From positions 55,817 through 119,816 of the forward strand of contig CAWEYR010000012.1 in the NCBI GenBank assembly GCA_963813345.1: a DNA stretch of 64,000 nucleotides, in the 5' to 3' direction. A program made the translations under genes and the position numbers. Positions 26,000 to 33,484 of this stretch are shown one piece after another. The notes under the pieces were generated by a model that was not told the origin of the DNA, did not search any database, and saw only the letters and a program-made list of their open reading frames with translations. The DNA is from CAWDDA01 sp963813345 (GTDB lineage Bacteria > Acidobacteriota > Blastocatellia > RBC074). Each line of letters begins with the position of its first letter. Positions within the stretch are counted from its first letter, which is position 1.

Positions 26000-27559
26000 T
26001 CACGGACGAAAGCCTCGCCTCTTGGGACCAATCTCTGAAGGAAGTTTCTCATAGGCAGTCGCCACCCATTCACACAGGATCGGTCTGGTGTCACGCGGAT
26101 CGATGATCTCTTCGATTCCAAAGGCCTCGGCAGTCCTGAACGGGGAACGCAGCGTATTCAACATTTCCTCGATCTCGCGTCTGCGAGCGTCCGGATCCGG
26201 TGAGGCTTCGATCTCGCGACGATAAGCTGCCATAACCCCGCCTTCAATTGGCAAAGATCCCCAGTCTCCAGAGGGCCACGCGAATCTCAGATTCAGACCC
26301 TGTGCGTTGCCATGCGCCGCACCTGCCACGCCAAACACCCGCCGCAATATGATCGAGACCCACGGCACAGTTGCCTGATAAACTGCGGCCATCGAGCGCG
26401 CACCGTAGCGGGCTGTGCCATCACGTTCGGCGCGCGTTCCGATCAGAAAGCCCGGTTGGTCCACAAAATTGACGACAGGCAAGTGAAACGTATCGCACAG
26501 GTCGACAAATCGGGTCATCTTTTCACTGCCCTGTGCGTCGAGTCCTCCACCGCCCTGTTGAGGATCAGATGCCATCACTCCAATCGGATAGCCATCCAAT
26601 CGAGCAAAGCCAGTAACAATCGGGCGCCCAAAAAAGCGGCCAATCTCAAAGAATGACTGCGTGATCGACGATCAGATTCAGTAGTTCCCGAATGTTATAG
26701 GTGCGGCGGCGATCGCGAGGAATAAACGAAAGAAGTGCTTCCTCGCGGCGTTCGCGGATCGTCCTCCGGTGTGGCTCTCGATGGAATCTGCCAGACATTC
26801 TGTGGAAGATAAGAAAGAAAGCGGCGAATCTGTGCAAAGGCCTCGTCCTCAGTTTCGACTTCGTTGTCGACTGACCCGCTTCCTCGCGCATGAATATGCA
26901 GATCCTCCGAGCTCTTCCTTGGTTACTTTCTCGCCTACACCGCGCTCGACGACCGGAGGTCCTGCAACAAAGAGCTGGCTGGTACCGCGGACCATCACGG
27001 AAAAATGCGACGTCACGACACGTACTGCCCCGAGGCCCGCGACTGATCCGAGGCAGGCTCCCACAACCGGTACTTCAGAGAGCAAAGCCACAACGACGTC
27101 CCAGGTCGGGTTGGCTGGCACATACGTTCGCTGTGACGTTTCAAGTGTCTTGACGCTTCCACCGCCTCCGGTGCCATCGACCAGCCTTACGATTGGCAGT
27201 CGCAGCTCGTGCGCCATCTTTTCAGCGTAGCCCGCCTTGTCGCCAACTCTCGCGTCCGCGGCGCCGCCACGAACGGTAAAATCATCACCGCCGATGACAA
27301 TGCGCCGGCCATTGATACGACCCGTGCCCATCACATAGTTGGATGGAATGAAGGACACAAGCTGACCATTGGAGTAAGTGGGCTTTCCTGCCAAAGCGCC
27401 CATTTCGTGAAAGGAACCCGGATCGAGCAGACGTTCGATACGCTCACGAACCGTCAATTTGCCGCTGACATGCTGACGCTCGACGTTGGCCTCGCCTCCC
27501 ATCTGTTTGGCGAGCTCGATGCGACGCCGGATCTCATCAATTTCGGATTCCCAACTCAC
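26000..27559 (-). CDS. Biotin-dependent acyl-CoA carboxylase, carboxyltransferase subunit (frameshifted)
   Basis: The N-terminal frame gives SGKLTVRERIERLLDPGSFHEM, GDDFTVRGGAADARVGDKA, LVDGTGGGGSVKTLE and a GACLGSVAGLGAV oxyanion loop. Middle pieces give EVETEDEAFAQIRRFLSYLP and RRRTYNIRELLNLI. The C-terminal frame gives GYPIGVMASDP, FVDQPGFLIGTRAE and AWPSGDWGSLPIEGGV. This is the propionyl/methylcrotonyl-type carboxyltransferase (about 518 residues). Four shifts between about 26890 and 26640 are needed. No biotin carboxylase subunit is in the window. Convergent with the MaoC gene. Confidence 0.9.
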
Positions 27560-27610
27560 GGTGTGACCCTACCGAACGGTTAGTAAACTGTCAAGAAACA
27601 AGGCAAGCCC

Positions 27611-27723
27611 AGGAGATCGCATGCGAAGTCGCGAAGACGCGAAAAACGAACCAAAGAAATGCGATATCTTGAATCAACTGCTATTATTTTTTCGCGTCTT
27701 CGCGGCTTCGCGTGAGATCTCCT
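27611..27723. repeat. GCGAAGACGCGAA inverted repeat upstream of rex
   Basis: AGGAGATCGCATGCGAAGTC (27611 on) with GCGAAGACGCGAAAAA is mirrored by TTTTTTCGCGTCTTCGCGG and GTGAGATCTCCT to 27723. The centre of about 40 bp is AT-rich and unpaired. A truncated family 3 piece (GAAGGCGGTACTACATGC) follows at 27725-27742, directly before the rex promoter region. Confidence 0.85.
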
Positions 27724-27823
27724 CGAAGGCGGTACTACATGCTTGTGCAATATGCGATAATCTATACTTGTGAGGCCCTCGTTTTAATTTGTTCGAGAAC
27801 GTGGCTGTTAATAGCCTATCCTT

Positions 27824-28543
27824 ATGAAGACAGAGAAGATTTCGGAGCTGACCACCAACCGATTGTCGGTCTATTTGCGGTGTCTGAACGAGCTCGCGGC
27901 AGCAGGAGTGGAGACAATCTCATCTCAATCGCTGGCCGAGCAATTCAATCTGAATTCAGCTCAGATCCGCAGAGATCTGGCGTACTTCGGAGAGTTTGGC
28001 GTTCGCGGCGTAGGCTATTACATCAATGACCTACGCAGGCATTTGCGCGAGATACTTGGACTCGATCGACTCCATCGTGTGCTCATCATCGGAGCCGGAA
28101 ACCTTGGAACCGCGTTAGCTAATTACCAGGGCTTCAATCAGGACACCTTTCACATCGCCGCTCTCCTTGACAGCGATCCTGAGAAGATCGGAAAGACCAC
28201 TCGCAGCGGCATCGTCATCGAAGATTCGAAGTTACTTGCGCAAGTAATCGGTCGCGAAGTGATCGATATCGCCGTCATTGCGCTGCCTGCATCTGCTGCC
28301 GACCAGGCGCTTGACGCGGTGACTGCTGCGGGTGTCAAGGCCGTGCTCAATTTCGCTCCGACTCATCTCAATCCCAAGCCTGGCGTCAAGGTAAAAAACG
28401 TTGATCTCGCGATATCGCTTGAAGGTCTCTCCTACTTCCTTGCCCGTCCGGTTGCGCAAGCCGTGGCCGATGATTTTCGCGACTTTCGCCGGTCGGACGA
28501 ACCTTCGGGGAACGGAAAATCGCAGCCCACGCCTCCATCGTGA
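27824..28543 (+). CDS. rex: Redox-sensing transcriptional repressor Rex
   Basis: 239 residues. Residues 1-75 are the winged helix (TTNRLSVYLRCLNELAAAGV, SSQSLAEQFNLNSAQIRRDL with the recognition helix, YFGEFGVRGVGY). Residues 85-210 are the Rossmann domain with VLIIGAGNLGTALANY (GAGNLG at 90-95), and a domain-swapping C-terminal helix follows. Rex senses the NADH/NAD+ ratio and releases DNA when NADH is high. Its stop overlaps the start of the aldolase gene (GTGA), placing rex at the head of a microcompartment operon. A TTGTGA half-site is at 27768-27773, but I see no full Rex palindrome. Confidence 0.97.
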   Translation: MKTEKISELTTNRLSVYLRCLNELAAAGVETISSQSLAEQFNLNSAQIRRDLAYFGEFGVRGVGYYINDLRRHLREILGLDRLHRVLIIGAGNLGTALANYQGFNQDTFHIAALLDSDPEKIGKTTRSGIVIEDSKLLAQVIGREVIDIAVIALPASAADQALDAVTAAGVKAVLNFAPTHLNPKPGVKVKNVDLAISLEGLSYFLARPVAQAVADDFRDFRRSDEPSGNGKSQPTPPS

Positions 28544-29313
28544 AAGTAATGGACGAGAGACAGATACGTGAAGAGATCGTCGATATTGCCCGCCGATGTT
28601 ACGATCGCGGGCTGATTGTCGCAGGTGACGGCAACATCAGCGTCCGCGTCGGTTCCAATCGAATCATTGCTACGCCATCAGCTGTCAGCAAAGGCTGGAT
28701 GAAGCCGGAGATGATGGTTGTAGTCAGTGACGATGGCACTCCGCTCGAGGCGACGACCTATCGAGTCTCATCCGAGTTTCCGATGCATCAACTGATTTAT
28801 CGAATGAGACCGGACATTCATGCGGTCGTTCACGCTCATCCGCCGCATGCCACCGGCTTCGCCGTCGCTGGTCTCGCGCTCGACAAGGCGATACTTTCGG
28901 AGGTTGTTCTGACTTTAGGGTGCGTGCCGCTTGCCACCTACGGTACCCCATCAACTGACGAGCTCACTTCGGCGATCGAACCGTTTATCGCATACCACGA
29001 TGCATTGCTTATGGCGAACCATGGCGCAGTAGCTTATGCTGATACGCTCGAGAAGGCGTTCAATAAGCTGGAGACGCTCGAGCATACAGCTCGAATCAGT
29101 CTGATTGCGCGCAATCTCGGAAATGAGAACAGTCTTCCCCCGGAAGCCGTGCAGAAGCTATATGAAATTCGTGAACGCGGGGGCATGATGCGGCCCGAAG
29201 CTCGAACCGGGCAGGTATGCGCCCCTACAAACCATGGCGCCAATGATGGTGAGACTGTGACGCTGACGCGAGCCGAGCTCCTCGAGCTACTGGCTCAGTC
29301 GTCACGACTTTGA
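28540..29313 (+). CDS. Class II (zinc) aldolase, L-fuculose/rhamnulose-phosphate aldolase-like, with C-terminal tail
   Basis: 257 residues. The fold is seen in NISVRV, SSEFPMH (Glu79, catalytic), VHAHPPHA (zinc ligands His98 and His100) and MANHGAV (third zinc ligand His161), in the FucA arrangement. FucA-type enzymes split a sugar phosphate to DHAP plus lactaldehyde. After the domain ends near residue 215, a linker rich in Gly/Asn/Thr leads to TLTRAELLELLAQSSRL, a short amphipathic helix. Such tails target enzymes into microcompartments, and the next two genes encode shell proteins. GTG 28540 overlaps the rex stop; ATG 28549 is the alternative start. The true substrate is unknown. Confidence 0.92.
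   Translation: MKVMDERQIREEIVDIARRCYDRGLIVAGDGNISVRVGSNRIIATPSAVSKGWMKPEMMVVVSDDGTPLEATTYRVSSEFPMHQLIYRMRPDIHAVVHAHPPHATGFAVAGLALDKAILSEVVLTLGCVPLATYGTPSTDELTSAIEPFIAYHDALLMANHGAVAYADTLEKAFNKLETLEHTARISLIARNLGNENSLPPEAVQKLYEIRERGGMMRPEARTGQVCAPTNHGANDGETVTLTRAELLELLAQSSRL
29260..29310 (+). other. Candidate encapsulation peptide of the aldolase
   Basis: These codons (aldolase residues 241-257) encode TLTRAELLELLAQSSRL. The helix places Leu/Ala on one face and Arg/Glu/Gln/Ser on the other, and follows a flexible linker of about 25 residues, the standard build of BMC encapsulation peptides. Assignment is by resemblance and context only. Confidence 0.6.
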
Positions 29314-29329
29314 AAGGAGCATCCCGTTA

Positions 29330-29620
29330 ATGGAAGCACTCGGATTGATCGAAACCAAAGGCCTTGTGGCCATGATTGAAGCTGCCGATGCAATGGTCAA
29401 AGCGGCGAATGTTACGCTTATCGGATATGAAAAGATTGGAGCCGGTTTTGTAACGGCGATCGTCAGAGGCGATGTGGCCGCGGTTAAGGCCGCCACAGAT
29501 GCCGGAGCTGCGGCTGCGCGCCGTGTGGGTGAGCTGGTGAGCGTTCACGTCATTCCGCGCCCGCATTCGGCAGTCGATGAGAATCTGCCATTGACGACGG
29601 AATCGCGAAGTCGCAAATAG
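29330..29620 (+). CDS. Bacterial microcompartment hexamer shell protein (BMC-H; PduA/EutM/CcmK type)
   Basis: 96 residues. EALGLIETKGLVAMIEAADA, then VTLIGYEKIGAGFVTAIVRG with pore loop KIGAG at residues 35-39, and AVKAATDAGAAAARRVGEL and SVHVIPRPH: the single Pfam00936 domain in full. It forms hexagonal facets of a protein shell; the central pore is built from the KIGAG loop. AAAGGAG lies about 12 bp upstream. The tail after IPRPHSAVDENLP is short. It sits between the aldolase and the pentamer gene. Confidence 0.98.
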   Translation: MEALGLIETKGLVAMIEAADAMVKAANVTLIGYEKIGAGFVTAIVRGDVAAVKAATDAGAAAARRVGELVSVHVIPRPHSAVDENLPLTTESRSRK

Positions 29621-29631
29621 CGTGTCTTCCA

Positions 29632-29901
29632 ATGATCATCGGACGCATCATCGGGACGGTAGTCGCCACACGAAAAGACTCTCGACTCGAAGGAAAGAAG
29701 CTCCTTCTTGTCCGTCCGATCACTCTCCAGGGTGAGGATGAGAACAGTTACCTGGTTGCTATCGATACAGTGGGAGCCGGTTACAGGGAGCGCGTCCTTG
29801 TCGTATCGGGCAGCAGTGCGCGTCTTGCCGAAGGTCTCAAAGACAGGCCGGTTGATGCGGCGATCGTAGGTATTATCGATACGGTCGAAGTCAATGATTG
29901 A
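29632..29901 (+). CDS. Bacterial microcompartment pentamer vertex protein (BMC-P; EutN/CcmL type)
   Basis: 89 residues matching Pfam03319: IIGRIIGTVVATRKDSRLEG, KKLLLVRPITLQG, YLVAIDTVGAGYRERVLVV and AIVGIIDTVEV. Pentamers close the vertices of the shell. It starts 11 bp after the hexamer gene and 51 bp before nadE. One hexamer and one pentamer gene are in principle enough for a closed shell, though most BMC loci carry several shell paralogues. Confidence 0.98.
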   Translation: MIIGRIIGTVVATRKDSRLEGKKLLLVRPITLQGEDENSYLVAIDTVGAGYRERVLVVSGSSARLAEGLKDRPVDAAIVGIIDTVEVND

Positions 29902-29952
29902 TTCAGCTTTATCGGCTTTAGCAGGGACAACTGACAGGGATGATTTCAAGAT

Positions 29953-31694
29953 ATGAGTGTTGTCCGGATCGCGCTCGCTCAGATCAATCCTACTGTCGGC
30001 GACTTTGCGAACAATACGAGCAAGGTTATCGCCTACGTTGACCGCGCGCGCTCGCTTGGAGCCGACATCGTCGCGCTTCCGGAACTGGTTCTTCCGGGTT
30101 ATCCGCCGGAAGACCTTCTTCTCAAGCCTCAGTTCATAGAAGCCAACCGAAGAGCCGTCGAAGAGGTGGCCCGAGCATCCACCGGAATCATTACCATAGT
30201 TGGTTTTGTCGATCGGACTGCCGATATCCATAACGCTGCCGCTGTCATCTCCGACGGATCGATCGCCGGCGTTTACCATAAAGCCTACCTTCCTAACTAT
30301 GGCGTCTTTGATGAATACCGGTACTTCAAGGCAGGCACCGGTGTCCCGGTATTTGGTTTTGGCGATGTATCGTTCGGAGTAAACATCTGCGAAGACATCT
30401 GGTATCCGGGAGGCCCGACCAGACTTCAGGCTCTCGCCGGTGCACATCTGGTGGTCAATATCTCCGCTTCCCCCTACTATGCCGGCAAAGGCCGCGATCG
30501 TGAACGGATGCTGCAGACACGGGCTGAGGACAATGCGGTTGCGGTCGCTTACGTGAACCTGGTCGGAGGTCAGGATGAGCTTGTATTTGATGGTCAGAGT
30601 CTGGTGATTGACGAGCGTGGTCGAACGATTGCCCGAGGACGCGCGTTTGAAGAAGAGTTGCTTGTGGTTGAGATCAACACTGAGCGCGTCTTCAAAGAGC
30701 GTCTGCACGATCCACGTGGCCGGCAGGAGCGACTTCGATGGAATTGAAAATGAAATCACGGTGGAGCAGATATTCCTTGGTGACGTTAATGCCGCGGATC
30801 GAGCTGGTCGATCTGTAAACAAAGTACCGCTCGCGAAGCCTCTGGATCGTGTCGAGGAGGTCTATCGTGCGCTTGTGATTGGCACACGAGACTATGTCAC
30901 CAAGAACGGATTTCGATCAGTGGTCATCGGGCTTTCAGGTGGCATCGATTCTGCGCTGACGGCGTGCATCGCTGTTGACGCGCTTGGTCCACAGGCGGTG
31001 ACTTGCGTATACATGCCAACTCGCTACTCCTCATCCGAAAGCGGGCGCGATGCCGAAGATCTGGCGCGCAATCTCGGCACGGTTTATCGCGTCATTCCGA
31101 TTGAAGAAACCTTCAACGAATACCTTCGCATGCTCGCGACCGGTATTCGACGATTCACCGATTGGAGTTGCTGAAGAGAACGTTCAGGCGCGAGTGCGCG
31201 GCAACATCCTGATGGCTCTATCGAACAAGTTCGGCGCTCTCGTGCTCTCAACTGGCAACAAGAGCGAGGTGAGCGTTGGATACTGCACGCTCTATGGTGA
31301 TATGGCAGGAGGCTTCGCGATCATCAAGGATGTTCCCAAAACGCTGGTTTACGATCTGGCGAGATATGTCAATGCGCGAGACGGGAAGCCGGTTATCCCG
31401 GAATACGTGATTACGCGGCCTCCTTCGGCGGAGTTGCGCGAGAATCAGAAGGATTCTGATTCTTTGCCGGCGTACGACGTACTGGACGCGGTTCTTGAAC
31501 GTTATGTCGAAGACGATCTGAGCGTCGAAGCGATCGTAGCTGAAGGCTTCGATGAAACAATTGTGCGCTGGGTCGTGCGACAGGTTGACTTGAACGAATA
31601 CAAGCGCCGTCAGGCAGCACCGGGAATCAAGATATCGGGAAGGGCATTCGGGCGCGACCGCCGCATGCCGATTACGAATAAGTTCTCCGGATAG
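29953..31694 (+). CDS. nadE: Glutamine-dependent NAD+ synthetase (frameshifted)
   Basis: The first frame is the nitrilase-type glutaminase: VALPELVLPGYPPEDLL (Glu44), VYHKAYLPNYGVFDE (Lys) and GVNICEDIWYPG (Cys). The second frame starts the synthetase with VVIGLSGGIDSALTA (PP-loop). The third frame has VGVAEENVQARVRGNILMAL-like sequence, STGNKSEVSVGYCTLYGD and the C-terminal RMPITNKF. Shifts near 30720 and 31140 restore about 580 residues. It amidates nicotinate adenine dinucleotide to NAD+. Its place behind rex and shell genes suggests it supplies NAD+ to the same redox-limited process. Confidence 0.95.
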
Positions 31695-31695
31695 A

Positions 31696-32010
31696 CTGGG
31701 AGCGCCGGTCTCTGACCGACGCTCGCGCGCTGCGAAGCTGCGCACTATCACCGCGGAGCGGTGTGAGAACGTAGCCAGGGGTTGAGTCTTCGAAACCCCT
31801 GGTTGCATTGTGAGAGTGAGTGCATCCCGGAGGGATGCGAGAAACGATCTGGCGAAGCCTGTCGTCTTTCTCGCATCCCTCCGGGATGCAATTTCATCAA
31901 TTTAATCATCCAGGGGTTTCGAAGACTCAACCCCTGGCTACGTTCTCGCACCGCTCCGCGGTGATTGCGCCGCGAAGCAGCGCGTAGCGCCGGTCTCTAA
32001 CCGGCGCGTG
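31696..32010. repeat. Multi-layer nested palindrome (three families stacked)
   Basis: The outermost layer is a family 1 relative (CTGGGAGCGCCGGTCTCTGACC, ending GCGCCGGTCTCTAACCGGCG). Inside it, 31746-31964 is a palindrome with CACCGCGGAGCGGTG and GAACGTAGCCAGGGGTTGAG arms. Inside that, 31822-31890 is a third with GCATCCCGGAGGGATGCGAG arms. A half-copy of family 2 (CAAGCTAAAAGCTTGAACTC) follows at 32023-32045. The stretch holds no gene; open frames on both strands here are translations of the palindromes. Confidence 0.93.
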
Positions 32011-32051
32011 GAGCAATCGGCGGCAAGCTAAAAGCTTGAACTCTAAACCTC

Positions 32052-32781
32052 GTGATAACGCTACCGAATCTTCTCACTCTTCTCAGGATCTTTCATTGCA
32101 CCACTACTGGTAGTGGTCCTGCTGACGAAGTTCTCTGAAGACTGGGTGGGCGTGCCGCAGCATATCGCAGGTGTCACTCTGTTTCTGCTGGCAGCGATTA
32201 CAGATGCCGCTGACGGGTGGATAGCGCGCAGGCGCGGGCAGGTCTCGAGGCTCGGAATATTTCTCGATCCGATAGCGGACAAACTCCTCATATCATCGGC
32301 GTTCATTTCGCTTGTCGAAAATCGCCTCGCGCCGGCCTGGGCTGTGGTCATCATTATTGGTCGTGAGTTTGCCGTCTCAGGGCTGCGGTCGATTGCGGCT
32401 TCCGAGGGCTTCACGATTCCCGCTTCACGGATGGGAAAACTGAAGATGTTCTCGCAAGTGGTAACGATCGCGCTGCTGATCACGTCGGCTGTCGGCGGAG
32501 CGCCTCCCGTCGCGACGCGTGCGTTTCCAGTGATTGCATTCTGGACCGTCCCGGAAGTGGATGCAGCCATTCGACATCTCTTTGGCGCGGGTGACGTAAC
32601 GTCACTCGATGTGCGCGTCATGCTTTATGGAGCGGGCCGGCTGATGCTCTGGCTGGTGGTGATCTCTGCCTGCTGGTCCATGTACGGATACTTCCATCAC
32701 TTCTACATTAGTGCGCGCGATCGGCTGGCGCTCGAATCGAGCGAAATCCGACGCGCGGGGAATGTTCGTATGAAGGTGTGA
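32052..32781 (+). CDS. pgsA: CDP-diacylglycerol-glycerol-3-phosphate 3-phosphatidyltransferase (frameshifted near its start)
   Basis: It carries the CDP-alcohol phosphotransferase motif DAADGWIARRRGQVSRLGIFLDPIAD in two segments (DxxDG..AR and G...D...D), several membrane spans, and IIIGREFAVSGLRSIAA, typical of PgsA, which makes phosphatidylglycerol phosphate. From GTG 32052 the N-terminus reads ITLPNLLTLLRIF; one base too many near 32092 separates it from IAPLLVVVLLTKF. Corrected length is about 242 residues. Its TGA overlaps the ATG of the next gene (TGATG). Confidence 0.9.
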
Positions 32782-33425
32782 TGAAACGCCTGTTCCTTTT
32801 AGCCATTCTTGCAGGAGCGATCTGGCTGGGTTTCGATCTCTTTGGATCGCATCGCGGCGATCTGCGCCGCTTTGATCCTCATGAGGTCGGTCGGACTCGA
32901 GACCGAGATGTGGCGCTCTTACTATTCCGGTGAGCGAGTGAGCCTGTTCAATCAGCTTGCCCGGACACTCCGCGAACAATACGGCATGGGCTATACGCAA
33001 TCTTATGCTGTGGCGGTTCAGGCAGCGCGGGCGGCGTTCACCTTCAAGGAGGGGAAAGGCAGGAGCGATTACGAGAAGGCATTGCCTCAGCTGCAGAGCT
33101 TTTACAAATCGATTCGCGAGTCAGGAAACATCGCATTTGATGTTGATCGCGCGGCGAAGCTCGAACTTGAATGGTGGATCATCCATCGCGAGCGAAAGCG
33201 GCATACGCGCAGAGGAACTCGATCGGTCGCTCGCAGAGCTCCAGGCTGAAATCTATCAGATACCCGCGGACCGCCTTGCGAGGCACGCGAGTCTGCGAGC
33301 GGAAGCAATGCTCTTGAGAGATGACAAGGCGGACGCAGGTGGAGTCAGCGAGAACTGATTGGCAGAAGATCGAAGAGATGCTCCGCGCCTCCTGGCAATC
33401 GCTTTATGAAGTAGTGAAGGTTTAG
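32781..33425 (+). CDS. Unknown protein translationally coupled to pgsA (frameshifted)
   Basis: Pieces in three frames give MKRLFLLAILAGAIWLGFDL (one membrane anchor), then EMWRSYYSGERVSLFNQLARTL, YTQSYAVAVQAARAAFTFKEG, SDYEKALPQLQSFYKSIRESG, FDVDRAAKLELEWWIIHRER, EELDRSLAELQAEIYQIPADR and SWQSLYEVVKV: about 213 mostly helical residues. Shifts near 32890, 33195 and 33355 are needed. Not a family I can name. Overlap with pgsA (TGATG) suggests a membrane-related or co-expressed role. Confidence 0.6.
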
Positions 33426-33429
33426 GTAT

Positions 33430-33463
33430 GGAGTTCAAGCTTCAGCTTGCCGGCAAGCTGAAG
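33430..33463. repeat. Palindrome family 2, short copy
   Basis: GGAGTTCAAGCTTCAGCTTG and CAAGCTGAAG around a CCGG centre, then CGGAACAACATAC, a decayed family 3 end. It lies between convergent genes. Confidence 0.8.
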
Positions 33464-33484
33464 CGGAACAACATACACAAGCCC

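Noticed and set aside
25850..26038. Open frames reading LGAPVSRPATSREACES at 25.9 and 41.5 kb
   Set aside because: The same peptide appears on both strands of family 1 palindromes; it reflects the repeat, not a gene.
27742..27823. Rex operator upstream of rex
   Set aside because: Only a TTGTGA half-site (27768) is present; no inverted partner at the right spacing.
27824..31694. Complete propanediol or ethanolamine metabolosome
   Set aside because: No diol dehydratase, ammonia-lyase, aldehyde dehydrogenase or phosphotransacylase genes are present.
31746..31966. Open frames on both strands rich in NPWL, HPGGM and EGCEKR-type motifs
   Set aside because: They are translations of nested palindromes; both strands give similar peptides because the DNA is self-complementary. 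No ribosome binding site.
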